60,308 nucleotides of DNA from Pseudomonas profundi. GTDB lineage: Bacteria > Pseudomonadota > Gammaproteobacteria > Pseudomonadales > Pseudomonadaceae. The translations under genes were made by a program, and so were the position numbers. Location: the NCBI RefSeq assembly GCF_008638305.1, contig NZ_VTPZ01000012.1, positions 1 through 60,308 on the forward strand, given 5' to 3'. Shown here piece by piece: positions 26,273 through 35,521 of the stretch. The notes beneath the pieces are model-generated. The model had not been told where the DNA came from, ran no database searches, and saw only the letters and a program-made list of their open reading frames with translations. The stretch's first letter is position 1. The number at the start of each line of letters is the position of its first letter.

Positions 26273-27633
26273 CAGCGAGTCTCCTTGTTCTGGGGGGCAG
26301 GCAATACATGGGCGCGGGTCAGGCGCTCACGTGTCAGGTAGCGTCGGGCGACCTCGCTGACCTGTTCCGGCGTGATGGCTTCGAGGGTCTCGACGTCCTT
26401 GTCCAGCAGGGTCCAGGGCAGACCGATGCTTTCCAGCTGACCGATGCGGTTGGCCTGCTGGCTGATCTGATCCTGTTCGTAAACCAGGCTGGCGATCAGT
26501 TGCGATTGCACCCGGTTCAGCTCCTCGGCATTTGGCGGCTGGTTCTTCAGCTCTTCGATCTGCTCCCAGAGCGCGTCTTCCAGCTGCTCCAGGGTGATAT
26601 TGCGCGACTCGTTGGGCACGCCGCTGAGCATGAACAGCGAATCGCCCCGGCTGAAGGCGCTATAACTGGCGGACGCCGAGGTGGCGATTGATTGCGCCCG
26701 CTCCAGACGGCTCGCCAGGCGGGCGCTGTATCCGCCATCCAGTACGGCTTCGAGCAGTCGCAGCGCGTGGGCCTCCCAGTCATGCTCTGCGGTATTCAGA
26801 CCCGGTACGTTGAAGCCCATGATCAGGCTCGGCAGCTGTACGTCGAGTTCCAGCACCATGCTGCGCTCGCCACCGCCGGGGAGTTCCAGCGGTGCCTTCT
26901 GTTCGGGTACCGGGCCAGCGGGAATCGGGCCGAAGTAGCGCTCAACCAGCGTCCGAACTTCTTCCAGTGTGACGTCCCCCACGATAACCAGTGTTGCGTT
27001 GCCCGGTTGGTAGTGCAGCTCATACCAGGCGCGCAGGTCTTCGACGGTCAGCCGGTCAAGATCATGCATCCAGCCGATAACAGGCTGCGCATAGGGGCTG
27101 GCCATGTAAGCCTGGGTCATGAATCGTTCATAGGCGAGGCTGTTGGGATTGTCATCGACACGCAGTCGGCGCTCTTCCTTGATGACCTGCATCTCGCGCA
27201 TGACCTCGTCCTCGGGCAGGGACAACAGGTGCATGCGCTCGGCTTCCAGCTCCAGGGCAACGGCCAGCTGGTCACGGCTGAGCACCTGATAATAGGCAGT
27301 GTAATCGCGGCTGGTGAAGGCGTTCTCCTGGGCTCCGAGACTGCTGAGTAACTTCGACGCCTGCCCCGGCGCGATGTTTTCGCTGCCCTTGAACATCATG
27401 TGTTCCAGCGCATGCGACATGCCGGTTCTGCCTGGCGGCTCGTCGCTGCTGCCGACCTTGTACCACAGCTGCGATACCACCACCGGTGCGCGATGGTCCT
27501 CTCGCACTATGACCTTGAGGCCATTGTCGAGACTGAATTCGTGGGTAGTCTGGCGTTGTTCCTGGGCATGGGCGAGGCCGGACAGCCCAAGCATCAGCAG
27601 CAGGATCGAAACGGGTTGCAGAAGGCGCGACAT
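26272..27633 (-). CDS. M16-family zinc peptidase
   Basis: A 453-residue periplasmic metallopeptidase with signal peptide (PVSILLLMLGLSGLAHA, about 7-23). The inverted zinc motif HALEH is at residues 74-78 with the downstream EERRL acidic segment. NATLVIVGDV and the C-terminal M16 domain are intact. It lies first in a three-gene leftward operon (peptidase, inactive partner, rsmD) with TGATG and ATGA overlaps. The gene is divergent from ftsY over 124 bases. The natural substrate is unknown. Confidence 0.93.
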   Translation of the reverse strand: MSRLLQPVSILLLMLGLSGLAHAQEQRQTTHEFSLDNGLKVIVREDHRAPVVVSQLWYKVGSSDEPPGRTGMSHALEHMMFKGSENIAPGQASKLLSSLGAQENAFTSRDYTAYYQVLSRDQLAVALELEAERMHLLSLPEDEVMREMQVIKEERRLRVDDNPNSLAYERFMTQAYMASPYAQPVIGWMHDLDRLTVEDLRAWYELHYQPGNATLVIVGDVTLEEVRTLVERYFGPIPAGPVPEQKAPLELPGGGERSMVLELDVQLPSLIMGFNVPGLNTAEHDWEAHALRLLEAVLDGGYSARLASRLERAQSIATSASASYSAFSRGDSLFMLSGVPNESRNITLEQLEDALWEQIEELKNQPPNAEELNRVQSQLIASLVYEQDQISQQANRIGQLESIGLPWTLLDKDVETLEAITPEQVSEVARRYLTRERLTRAHVLPAPQNKETR

Positions 27634-27757
27634 GCGATGGTCCTGGATGGTCTAGGAGGGACGACGGTCATACCGCCTGTGGCGGAAGTGGGGTAGGATA
27701 ACCCAACCTACAACGTGGCGGCCAAACCGCGTCGCCAGACTCTGATAGTGATCGTAA

Positions 27758-29044
27758 ATGTTTGGTTCAAAAGACAAGTCAGATAAGCCGGATTCGAAGC
27801 GCCCGGAGAACGAAGCGTCCAAGCCCGAGAAAAGGGGCCTGTTCGGCTGGGCTCGGCGCAAGAGTGAACCGGCCCCGCCTGCTGCCAGTGAGCCGGTGGT
27901 CGACCCGGTCGACCAGCCGGTTGAGCAGCCGGCCGAACAACCGGCCGCCCGCGACACGCTTCCCCCTGCGCCCGCCGAGACCGAAACTCCTGTTTCGACA
28001 CCGGTCGTCTCAAGTCAGGATAAGGCCGCCCGGGAAGTCGCTGCAGAGCTGTTCTCTGGCCTCGGACAGACATCGGAACAGTCCGAGAAGGAGCCCGAGC
28101 CGGAGAAGCCGGCAGCCGAGCCCAGGGGCTTCTTCGCCCGGATGAAGGCGGGGTTGTCGAAGACCAGCGCCAATCTTGGCGAGGGCATGGCCAACATGTT
28201 CCTCGGCGAGAAGGAAATCGACGATGAGCTGATGGAGGATATGGAAACCCGTCTGCTGATGGCCGATGTCGGTATCGAAGCCACCACCCTGATCATGGAA
28301 TCGCTGCAGCAACGCGTCAGCCGGCGCCAGGTGAACAACCGCAAGGCGTTATACGGCGCCTTGCAGGGCGAGCTGGAAAGCCTGCTGGGTAATGTGGCCA
28401 GACCCATGGTCATTCCCGCTGAGAAAAAGCCTTTCGTTATCCTGGTAGTGGGCGTCAATGGCGTCGGCAAGACCACGACCATCGGCAAACTGGCCAAGCG
28501 ACTGCAGGGCGAGGGCAAGCAGGTGATGCTGGCTGCTGGCGATACCTTCCGTGCCGCAGCGGTGGAGCAATTGCAGGTGTGGGGCGAGCGCAACCATATT
28601 CCGGTTGTCGCGCAGCATACCGGCGCTGATTCAGCTTCGGTGATCTTCGACGCGTTGCAGGCCGCCAAGGCGCGGGGAGCGGATGTACTGATCGCCGACA
28701 CTGCTGGGCGCCTGCATAACAAGGACCATCTCATGGATGAGCTGAAGAAGGTCAAGCGGGTGCTGGCCAAGCTGGACGATGAGGCGCCGCACGAAGTGCT
28801 GCTGGTGCTCGACGCCGGCACCGGTCAGAACGCCATCTCCCAGACCAAGCTGTTTGATCAGGCGGTGGGTCTTACCGGCCTGGCATTGACCAAGCTTGAT
28901 GGTACCGCCAAGGGCGGGGTGATTTTCGCGCTGGCCAAGCAGTTCGGACTGCCCATCCGGTTCATCGGTGTCGGCGAGAAGATCGATGATCTGCGTCCCT
29001 TTACGGCGCCGGAGTTCGTCAAGGCTCTGTTTGGGCGCGAGTAA
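27758..29044 (+). CDS. ftsY: Signal recognition particle receptor
   Basis: A 428-residue SRP receptor GTPase that docks ribosome-SRP complexes at the membrane. It has a long acidic, Pro/Glu-rich A domain (1-about 120), then the N domain, then the G domain: P-loop GVNGVGKTT (232-240), DTFRAAAVEQL, DTAGRL, TKLDGTAKGG. A conserved amphipathic stretch FFARMKAGLSKTSANLG starts the NG core. The start has no good Shine-Dalgarno. ftsE follows after 3 bases, forming ftsYEX. Confidence 0.97.
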   Translation: MFGSKDKSDKPDSKRPENEASKPEKRGLFGWARRKSEPAPPAASEPVVDPVDQPVEQPAEQPAARDTLPPAPAETETPVSTPVVSSQDKAAREVAAELFSGLGQTSEQSEKEPEPEKPAAEPRGFFARMKAGLSKTSANLGEGMANMFLGEKEIDDELMEDMETRLLMADVGIEATTLIMESLQQRVSRRQVNNRKALYGALQGELESLLGNVARPMVIPAEKKPFVILVVGVNGVGKTTTIGKLAKRLQGEGKQVMLAAGDTFRAAAVEQLQVWGERNHIPVVAQHTGADSASVIFDALQAAKARGADVLIADTAGRLHNKDHLMDELKKVKRVLAKLDDEAPHEVLLVLDAGTGQNAISQTKLFDQAVGLTGLALTKLDGTAKGGVIFALAKQFGLPIRFIGVGEKIDDLRPFTAPEFVKALFGRE

Positions 29045-29047
29045 ACC

Positions 29048-29710
29048 ATGATTCGCTTCGATCAGGTCAGCAAGCGCTATCCTAACGGTCATCAAGGGCT
29101 CGATAACCTCGACTTTCATATCCGCACCGGTGAGATGGCGTTTATCACCGGCCATTCCGGTGCAGGCAAGAGTACGCTGCTCAAGCTGGTGATGTGCATG
29201 GAGCGGCCCAGTACCGGGCGTGTGCATATCGGCGGCCAGGATCTGCACGAACTCGGCAGTGACGATATCCCCTATCTGCGTCGCCAGATCGGCGTCGTGT
29301 TCCAGAACCACCAGTTGCTGTTTGATCGCACGGTATTCGATAACGTTGCGCTGCCGCTGATTATCAATGGAACGCCGCGGGATGAAATCGGCAGGCGCGT
29401 ACGTGCAGCGCTGGATAAGGTCGATTTGCTGAAAAAGGAAAACCTGTATCCCATCTCCCTGTCGGGTGGTGAGCAGCAGCGAGTCGGTATTGCCCGGGCG
29501 GTGGTACACAAACCCGCGTTGCTCCTTGCCGACGAGCCCACAGGTAACCTTGATCCGGCGCTATCGGCGGAAATCATGACCCTGTTCGAGGACTTCAACC
29601 GCGTCGGTGTGACGGTACTGATCGCCAGTCACGATCTGCCGCTGATCGCGCGGCTGGATCACCGTATGCTCACGTTGCACGAGGGTCGCCTGGTCAGGGA
29701 CGGGGAATAG
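29048..29710 (+). CDS. ftsE: Cell division ATP-binding protein FtsE
   Basis: A 220-residue ABC ATPase. Walker A GHSGAGKST (about 37-45), Q-loop VFQNHQLLFDRTVF, signature LSGGEQQRVGIARA, Walker B LLLADEPTGNLDP and H-loop ASHD are all present. With FtsX it forms the septal complex that activates periplasmic peptidoglycan amidases through EnvC-like partners. It is separated from ftsX by only 2 bases. Confidence 0.97.
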   Translation: MIRFDQVSKRYPNGHQGLDNLDFHIRTGEMAFITGHSGAGKSTLLKLVMCMERPSTGRVHIGGQDLHELGSDDIPYLRRQIGVVFQNHQLLFDRTVFDNVALPLIINGTPRDEIGRRVRAALDKVDLLKKENLYPISLSGGEQQRVGIARAVVHKPALLLADEPTGNLDPALSAEIMTLFEDFNRVGVTVLIASHDLPLIARLDHRMLTLHEGRLVRDGE

Positions 29711-29712
29711 GC

Positions 29713-30750
29713 ATGGCTGAGAACAAGCGAAACCCGGCAGCGCCGCGCAAGCGGCAGACCGTTGATGCGCGTGAGAGCAAGAACACCCATGCGCCCAAGG
29801 GCGCAGCGCGCTCGCAGCGCAACTGGAAACATCCGCTCCGCAGCTGGCTGGGCAGTCATCGTGACAGCGCATCGCAGGCGCTGCAGCGCCTGCGCCGGCA
29901 CCCGCTGAGCAGCGCCATGACCATCCTGGTGATGACCATCGTACTGGCGCTGCCTACCGGGCTCGCTGTGTTGATTGGCCAGGTTGAGCGTCTGGGCGTC
30001 GACTGGCAGCGCGCTGCACAGTTATCTGTCTATCTCCAGGATGAGGTTAACGCCAGCGCCGCCGAACAGTTGCGCGACAGTATTGCCGCGCTGGACGAGG
30101 TTGATGAGGCGCAGCTGCTGGACAAGGCTCTGGCGCTGGCCGAATTCCAGGAGCACTCCGGAATGGGCGATGCCCTGGAACAGCTGTCCTACAACCCCTT
30201 GCCCTCGGTGATTCTGGTAACGCCGGCGAGCATCGAAGGCGGCGCCTCGGCACTGCAGCCGTTGCGGGACCGCATTGCCGGTATGTCCGGTGTCGAGCTG
30301 GTGCAGATCGATCTGCTCTGGGTCGAGCGCTTGACCTCGATTCTTGCCATGCTTGAACGCTTTACCGGCGGGTTGGCGGTATTGTTGATCTTCGCTCTGC
30401 TACTGGTGATGACCACTACCATACGACTGGCCATTGAGAGCCGGCGTGAAGAGATTCAAATAATCAAGCTGGTCGGCGGCACCGATGCCTTCGTGCGTCG
30501 GCCGTTTCTCTATATCGGAATGGTTTACGGGTTGGTCGCCGGGATACTGGCCTGGCTGCTGCTTGCCGGCGGTATCGCCTGGCTGAACACTACGGTGCGT
30601 CAGGTTGCGGCCCTGTATCAGAGCGGTTTCGAGTTATTGCCGATGCCGGCGGGGGATGGCCTGCTGCTGGTCGCAGGCGCTGTGCTACTCGGCTTGCTCG
30701 GCGCATGGCTGGCAGTGGGTCGGCATATCCGTGACATTGAGCCGCAATGA
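29713..30750 (+). CDS. ftsX: Cell division protein FtsX
   Basis: A 345-residue membrane partner of FtsE. It has an unusually long basic cytoplasmic N-terminus (about 1-70), then TM1 (about 75-95, ILVMTIVLALPTGLAVLIG), the periplasmic loop, and three C-terminal helices (LLIFALLLVMTTTIRLAI; YIGMVYGLVAGILAWLLLAGGIA; LLVAGAVLLGLLGAWLAVG). The cytoplasmic RREEIQIIKLVGGTDAFVRRPF segment is the family signature. It ends the ftsYEX operon and is followed at once by a terminator hairpin. Confidence 0.96.
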   Translation: MAENKRNPAAPRKRQTVDARESKNTHAPKGAARSQRNWKHPLRSWLGSHRDSASQALQRLRRHPLSSAMTILVMTIVLALPTGLAVLIGQVERLGVDWQRAAQLSVYLQDEVNASAAEQLRDSIAALDEVDEAQLLDKALALAEFQEHSGMGDALEQLSYNPLPSVILVTPASIEGGASALQPLRDRIAGMSGVELVQIDLLWVERLTSILAMLERFTGGLAVLLIFALLLVMTTTIRLAIESRREEIQIIKLVGGTDAFVRRPFLYIGMVYGLVAGILAWLLLAGGIAWLNTTVRQVAALYQSGFELLPMPAGDGLLLVAGAVLLGLLGAWLAVGRHIRDIEPQ

Positions 30751-30751
30751 A

Positions 30752-30782
30752 AATGTTACCTGCCCGTAACATTCTGTTTTGT
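30752..30782 (+). terminator. Terminator of ftsYEX
   Basis: AATGTTAC (30752-30759) pairs perfectly with GTAACATT (30766-30773) around a 6-base loop, followed by CTGTTTTG. It starts two bases after the ftsX stop. Confidence 0.7.
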
Positions 30783-30819
30783 ATGGAATTAGTCTCCTTT
30801 TGATGAACTTCCCCAGGCG

Positions 30820-30848
30820 TTCACAGTCTCATCCAGCGGTGATACACT
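30820..30848 (+). promoter_or_regulatory. Predicted sigma-70 promoter of rpoH
   Basis: -35 TTCACA (30820-30825), exactly 17 bases, -10 TACACT (30843-30848), about 22 bases before the CGGAG Shine-Dalgarno of rpoH. rpoH genes usually have several promoters; I see only this one in the 125-base gap. Confidence 0.55.
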
Positions 30849-30875
30849 GAGCCGTCAATTTTTCGGAGTTCGAAC

Positions 30876-31739
30876 ATGAGCACTGCCTTGCAGCCCGTAC
30901 ATAACCTTGTTCCCGGTGCGAACCTAGAGGCCTATGTCCAGACCGTAAGCAGCATTCCGATACTCAGTGTTGAGGAAGAGCGCGAGCTGGCTGATCGTTT
31001 GTACTATCACGAAGATCTGGAAGCGGCCCGCCAGCTGGTCATGTCGCATCTGCGTTTCGTCGTGCATATCGCCCGGAGTTACTCCGGCTACGGTCTGGCC
31101 CAATCCGACCTGGTTCAGGAAGGCAACGTGGGCCTGATGAAGGCGGTCAAGCGCTTCAACCCGGAGATGGGCGTGCGCCTGGTGTCCTTCGCAGTGCATT
31201 GGATTCGTGCGGAAATCCACGAGTTCATCCTGCGCAACTGGCGCATTGTCAAAGTCGCGACTACCAAGGCCCAGCGCAAATTGTTCTTCAACCTGCGCAG
31301 CGCCAAGAAGAAGCTTGCCTGGCTCTCGCACGATGAAGTCAGCGCCGTTGCCGAAGATCTGGGTGTCGCCACCCGCGAAGTCCGCGAGATGGAAAGCCGC
31401 CTGTATGGCCAGGATCTCGGTTTCGACGGAGCGCAGGACGAAGATGACGACACGGCCTATGCGCCAGTCCACTATCTTGAGGACAAGCGCTACGACCCTG
31501 CGACCCAGCTGGAATCAGCGGACTGGACAGACAGCTCTGTCAGCCAGTTGCAGCAGGGACTGGAACAGCTCGACGAGCGTAGCCGCGATATTCTTTATCA
31601 GCGTTGGCTGGCCGAAGAAAAAGCCACGCTGCACGAGCTGGCGGCCAAGTACCAGGTCTCTGCCGAACGCATCCGGCAACTGGAAAAAAACGCGATGAAC
31701 AAACTGAAGAAAAATCTGGCCATCGACGACGCGGCGTGA
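30876..31739 (+). CDS. rpoH: RNA polymerase heat-shock sigma factor (sigma-32)
   Basis: A 287-residue sigma factor, close to the usual length. Region 2.1-2.4 is intact ([54 protein letters not shown]). The RpoH-specific box follows ([13 protein letters not shown]), then region 4 with the helix-turn-helix ([22 protein letters not shown]). It directs transcription of chaperone and protease genes. Thermosensor folding of the 5' mRNA is known for E. coli rpoH; it was not assessed here. Confidence 0.98.
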   Translation: MSTALQPVHNLVPGANLEAYVQTVSSIPILSVEEERELADRLYYHEDLEAARQLVMSHLRFVVHIARSYSGYGLAQSDLVQEGNVGLMKAVKRFNPEMGVRLVSFAVHWIRAEIHEFILRNWRIVKVATTKAQRKLFFNLRSAKKKLAWLSHDEVSAVAEDLGVATREVREMESRLYGQDLGFDGAQDEDDDTAYAPVHYLEDKRYDPATQLESADWTDSSVSQLQQGLEQLDERSRDILYQRWLAEEKATLHELAAKYQVSAERIRQLEKNAMNKLKKNLAIDDAA

Positions 31740-31756
31740 CGTTGTTTGGCCGCATG

Positions 31757-31782
31757 AAAGGGCACCTTCGGGTGCCCTTTTT
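31757..31782 (+). terminator. Rho-independent terminator of rpoH
   Basis: AAAGGGCACC-TTCG-GGTGCCCTTTTT: a 10-bp stem with a stable TTCG tetraloop and a T-run, 17 bases after the rpoH stop. Confidence 0.92.
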
Positions 31783-32158
31783 GGTTCCTCTGCGCTAATC
31801 AGTGTCGCTTGCTGCGCCGCCAGGTCTTTGGCGGCAAACGTCTGGTCTTGAAGCCGCACAGCATGATCAACCAGGCGTTCCTGGTGCGCGCTGCCGGGAG
31901 GGCCCTGCGGACGGAGCCGATAGCCACTGTCGGTCTCGCCGGTTAGCTGCATGGATCAGATTGCGTGAAAACCTCAGGCCCATCCTGCAAGTCTTGACCT
32001 GGCTCAATTGCAGGAAGCAAAACATCGGCGAAAATAGGGCCATGGCTGATTCGTTGTTGTATGGCTATTGCGAAGGAGCCGGCCTCGTTCCAGCCTTTCA
32101 ACCAGGAGGGCCGGGCTGCATAATGACGCCGATACCGCATTTTTAATGGAGTAACGGC
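31783..32158. other. Gene-free region between rpoH and a membrane-anchored protein gene
   Basis: About 375 bases without a convincing gene; short open frames lack start signals and recognisable sequence. A hairpin GCCGCCA-GGTCTT-TGGCGGC lies at 31816-31835. A candidate promoter for the next gene is -35 TTTCAA (32096-32101), 17 bases, -10 CATAAT (32119-32124), with GGAG before the ATG at 32159. Confidence 0.45.
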
Positions 32159-32764
32159 ATGTCCCTGCAAATGGGCGTTCGCACCCTGACCATTCTGGTT
32201 GTCGTGGTGCTGGGGTTTTTCGCCCTGGGTAGCTGGATGGCAGAGCAAAACGCACCTGGCGAGATGCAGTGGCATGGTAAGTATCAGGCGTCCTTGTGGC
32301 AGCCGTTGCAACAGCAGACGCTAACGCTTGCCGGCGTCGATGCGGCGCTCGGAACAGGTAGCCTGTGGCTGATCAATGCGGAAAACCAACCGTTGCTGGT
32401 CAGTCGCCATCCGCTTGAAAGCGACGGTTTGAACTGGCGCGTTCAAGCGGTGATCGAGCTGGATTCAGTGCAGACCGATAGCCTGGTACGCGCTCAGGCC
32501 TGGACAGTTGATTCGCCTGAGCAGTCGATATCGCCCGGCGTGGCTGCAGCATTAGCCGGCCGCCTGATCAAGCGTATCAGCCTGATCCCTGAGGAGCCGG
32601 TGGACGTGGTGAGCTTCCAGGGTTCGTTGGGCAATCCGGCGATGCGTATGGATGTCGGCGACGGTAGACAGGCCTGGGTCTATCCTGAACAGGGTGCGGT
32701 GGTTGCTGTGAGTGAAGACCAGGCTCATTCAGTCCTGTTTGGCCCCAGCGACGATTACGAATAG
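32159..32764 (+). CDS. Membrane-anchored protein of unknown function
   Basis: A 201-residue protein with one N-terminal membrane helix (about 8-27, RTLTILVVVVLGFFALGSWM) and a soluble beta-rich domain with no cysteine. I recognise no catalytic motif. ATG 32159 has GGAG upstream. I recall an uncharacterised gene of about this size after rpoH in P. aeruginosa (between rpoH and mtgA), so position is conserved but function is unknown. Confidence 0.72.
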   Translation: MSLQMGVRTLTILVVVVLGFFALGSWMAEQNAPGEMQWHGKYQASLWQPLQQQTLTLAGVDAALGTGSLWLINAENQPLLVSRHPLESDGLNWRVQAVIELDSVQTDSLVRAQAWTVDSPEQSISPGVAAALAGRLIKRISLIPEEPVDVVSFQGSLGNPAMRMDVGDGRQAWVYPEQGAVVAVSEDQAHSVLFGPSDDYE

Positions 32765-32886
32765 CGCTGTCGGCTATACCTCGAACTGCATATTGTGCCG
32801 ACAGGCGCGATTTCTGATCATCATTCGTCCTGTCTGTTGCCGGCGAAATCGAAACCGCAGCAGACGTTCAAAGTTGTGGAGTGGAT

Positions 32887-34275
32887 ATGGACCAACGGCT
32901 GAGTTTCAATCGTGATCTGATCGAGAAGTACGACCGGCCCGGACCGCGCTACACGTCCTATCCCACTGCGCCGCAGTTTCACAAAGCGTTCGCCATGGAT
33001 GACTATCGGGCGGCGGCCAAGGCCAGCAATGAGGTGACTTCACCCAAGCCACTGTCGGTGTATATCCATATCCCGTTCTGCAAAAGCCTGTGCTATTACT
33101 GCGCCTGCAACAAGATCATCACGCACAAGACCGAGCGCGCCGTCGAGTATCTCGAATATCTCAAACGCGAGATTGCCGAACAGGCGAGCCTGTTCGATTC
33201 GTCACGTCGCTTGACCCAGCTGCACCTGGGCGGCGGTACGCCCACCTACTTCACCAGCGAACAGCTGGCTGATCTGATGCAGACGCTGCGCAATGCCTTC
33301 AATATGGACGACAGCGACGCGCATGAGTTTTCCCTCGAGGTCGATCCGCGCACAGTGGCACCGGTGCAGATTCATACGCTGCGCGAACTGGGCTTCAACC
33401 GCCTGAGCTTCGGCGTTCAGGATTTTGACGAGAAGGTGCAGGCGGCAGTCAATCGGATCCAGAGCGAACAGCAAACCCGTGAGCTGGTCATGGCTGCGCG
33501 CGATGCTGGCTTCAAGTCGGTGAGCGTTGATCTGATTTACGGTTTGCCGTTGCAGACTGTCGCCAGCTTCGATGCCACGCTGGACAAGATCATCGATCTG
33601 CGTCCCGACCGCATCGCCGCCTATAGCTACGCACACCTGCCCGAGCAGGTGAAGGCGCAGGGGCTGATCCGCATGGAAGACATGCCGCCGCCCGAGCGCA
33701 AACTCGAGCTGCTGGAACTGACCATTCGCCGGCTCACCGATGCGGGCTATGTGTATATCGGCATGGATCATTTCGCCCTGCCTGAAGACGAGCTGAGCCG
33801 CGCGCAGGCGAATGGAACATTGCAGCGCAACTTCCAGGGCTACTCGACGCATGCCGACTGCGACCTGATCGGCATCGGCGTGTCGTCAATCGGCAAGGTT
33901 GGGGATAGCTACAGTCAGAACGTCAAGGAACTCTCGCGTTACTACACTCGGATGGACGATGGCATGCTGCCGGTGCAACGCGGCTACCAGCTCAGCGAAG
34001 ACGATCGCCTGCGCCGGGACGTGATTACCGATCTGATGTGCCATGGGCGCGTGGACTACGCCAAGTTCGAGCAGCGTTATCAGATCAATTTCGCCGAATA
34101 TTTCGCCGACGCGCTGGCGCTGTTACGTGAGCATGAACGCGACGGTCTGGTGGAGCTACATGATGACGCGCTGGTCTTGTTGCCACAGGGCCATCTGCTG
34201 ATGCGCAGCGTGGCGATGACTTTTGACGCCTACCTTGGCGAAGAGCAGAAGGGCAAGTTCTCCCGCACGGTATGA
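32887..34275 (+). CDS. hemN: Oxygen-independent coproporphyrinogen III dehydrogenase
   Basis: A 462-residue radical SAM enzyme converting coproporphyrinogen III to protoporphyrinogen IX without oxygen. RPGPRYTSYPTAPQF is the HemN N-terminal signature, and the [4Fe-4S]-binding C-x3-C-x2-C motif (CKSLCYYC) is intact, followed by LGGGTPTY. ATG 32887 is chosen because GGAG at 32878-32881 lies five bases upstream; GTG 32881 would overlap that signal. No ANR/FNR box (TTGATnnnnATCAA) is visible in the 122-base upstream gap, unlike typical Pseudomonas hemN. The gene interrupts the otherwise familiar rpoH-mtgA order. Confidence 0.95.
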   Translation: MDQRLSFNRDLIEKYDRPGPRYTSYPTAPQFHKAFAMDDYRAAAKASNEVTSPKPLSVYIHIPFCKSLCYYCACNKIITHKTERAVEYLEYLKREIAEQASLFDSSRRLTQLHLGGGTPTYFTSEQLADLMQTLRNAFNMDDSDAHEFSLEVDPRTVAPVQIHTLRELGFNRLSFGVQDFDEKVQAAVNRIQSEQQTRELVMAARDAGFKSVSVDLIYGLPLQTVASFDATLDKIIDLRPDRIAAYSYAHLPEQVKAQGLIRMEDMPPPERKLELLELTIRRLTDAGYVYIGMDHFALPEDELSRAQANGTLQRNFQGYSTHADCDLIGIGVSSIGKVGDSYSQNVKELSRYYTRMDDGMLPVQRGYQLSEDDRLRRDVITDLMCHGRVDYAKFEQRYQINFAEYFADALALLREHERDGLVELHDDALVLLPQGHLLMRSVAMTFDAYLGEEQKGKFSRTV

Positions 34276-34285
34276 CTTGAATCCT

Positions 34286-34320
34286 GCCGGACGCCGGACG
34301 CCGGACGCCTGGCGTCGGGC
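34286..34320. terminator. Short tandem repeat forming a hairpin between hemN and mtgA
   Basis: Three head-to-tail copies of GCCGGAC (34286-34306) run into GCC-T-GGCGTCGGGC, so the last copy can pair with the following arm with one mismatch. It sits between convergent hemN and mtgA and may act as a bidirectional transcript end. No T-run is present. Confidence 0.4.
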
Positions 34321-34336
34321 AGCGCCCTGCCGTTGA

Positions 34337-35095
34337 TCACTTCAGCGAAACCCGTTCCTGCCAGTAGGCGAACCTCAACCAGTCGGGTCGCGGGCGGCCC
34401 GCTTCCATCTGGTCGAGATAATGCCGGCCGCCAAGCTGGCGGGCCTGGCGCTGGATCCAGGTGGCGCGTCGCTGCACATAGTCAGAGGGTCTGGCGGCGC
34501 TCCAACGGATCGGGCTGGGCAACACCGCAGCCAATTGTGCGGCCTGGCGATCAGACAGCGTGGCGGCCCCGACGTTGAAATGGTGTCTGGCTGCAGCGTC
34601 GATACCGAACACGCCCTGATCCCATTCCGCCACGTTCAGATAGATTTCCAGAATACGCTGCTTCGGCCACAACACCTCGATCCACGCCGTGAACCAGACC
34701 TCCAGTCCCTTGCGTACCCAGCTGCGTCCGGACCATAGAAACTGGTTCTTCGCGACTTGCTGGCTGATGGTGCTGGCGCCGCGCAGGCTGCCACCTTCGA
34801 GATTGTGTTCCATCGCCGCGCGAATCGCCTTGAGATCGAAGCCGTGGTGCTCGGCGAAACGCTGGTCCTCGCCAGCGATGACCGCCATCTTGATGCTGTC
34901 GGAGATGTTCGCGTAGGGCACCCATTGGTGTCTGATGTTGACGTCGCTTCCCTGCTGGCGAAATTCGATCCAGCGCTCTACCATCAGCGTCGAGCCGGGG
35001 GAGGGGATCCAGCGCAGCAGAATGACCGGGATCAGGCTCAGCACCATCAGGTACAGCAGCCAACGAGCTGAGGTGCGCAACAGTTTTTTCAACAT
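34337..35095 (-). CDS. mtgA: Monofunctional peptidoglycan glycosyltransferase
   Basis: A 252-residue GT51 enzyme polymerising lipid II into glycan strands. It has one N-terminal membrane helix (about 13-31, LYLMVLSLIPVILLRWI). GT51 motifs follow: IAGEDQRFAEHHGFD with catalytic Glu, GASTISQQVAKNQFLW, RKGLEVWFTAWIEVLWPKQRILEIYLN, and the second catalytic Glu in VAEWDQGVFG. No transpeptidase domain. Confidence 0.96.
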   Translation of the reverse strand: MLKKLLRTSARWLLYLMVLSLIPVILLRWIPSPGSTLMVERWIEFRQQGSDVNIRHQWVPYANISDSIKMAVIAGEDQRFAEHHGFDLKAIRAAMEHNLEGGSLRGASTISQQVAKNQFLWSGRSWVRKGLEVWFTAWIEVLWPKQRILEIYLNVAEWDQGVFGIDAAARHHFNVGAATLSDRQAAQLAAVLPSPIRWSAARPSDYVQRRATWIQRQARQLGGRHYLDQMEAGRPRPDWLRFAYWQERVSLK

Positions 35096-35146
35096 GGGCG
35101 AATCGGTTTCAGGATTGGCCCGCAGTATAGACCGGGGGATTTATCC

Positions 35147-35521
35147 ATGGCCAAGTTATTGCTTTTGCTGGCGTCTTTTTGCGGCTTCACTGGCGTCGCG
35201 CTGGGCGCCTTTGCGGCACATGGTTTGCGCAGCCGACTGCCGGACAATCTGCTCAATGCCTTTCAGACTGGCGTGCAATATCAGCTCTGGCACACTGCTG
35301 CGCTGTTTGGCATAGCGCTGCTGCTGTTGCGCTGGCCGGACGTTGCCCTGTTCAAGGCCTCTGGCGGATTGTTCGCGTTCGGCATCCTGCTGTTCAGCGG
35401 CAGCCTGTACGCCATGGCGCTGACTGGGCTGGGCAAGTTGGGCATCATCACGCCGGTAGGCGGCGTGATGTTCCTGCTCGCCTGGCTGTGCCTGGGAATC
35501 GGTGTCTGGCGTGCTCTGTGA
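35147..35521 (+). CDS. DUF423 (YgdD-family) membrane protein
   Basis: A 124-residue inner-membrane protein with four likely helices. The family signature is present: GVALGAFAAHGLR near the N-terminus, FQTGVQYQLWHTAALF, and GSLYAMALTG with GKLGIITPVGG towards the end. Function unknown. Divergent from mtgA and upstream of thiS. Confidence 0.92.
   Translation: MAKLLLLLASFCGFTGVALGAFAAHGLRSRLPDNLLNAFQTGVQYQLWHTAALFGIALLLLRWPDVALFKASGGLFAFGILLFSGSLYAMALTGLGKLGIITPVGGVMFLLAWLCLGIGVWRAL

Noticed and set aside
31802..32146. Open frame between rpoH and the following gene
   Set aside because: No start signal, composition unlike coding DNA of the neighbours, and it runs through the predicted promoter of the next gene.
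32765..32886. ANR/FNR box expected upstream of hemN
   Set aside because: The only related sequence, tttctgatcatcattcg, does not fit TTGATnnnnATCAA.
34286..34309. GCCGGAC triplicate as a CRISPR-like or phase-variable repeat
   Set aside because: Seven-base units with no spacers between convergent gene ends; better explained as part of a hairpin.
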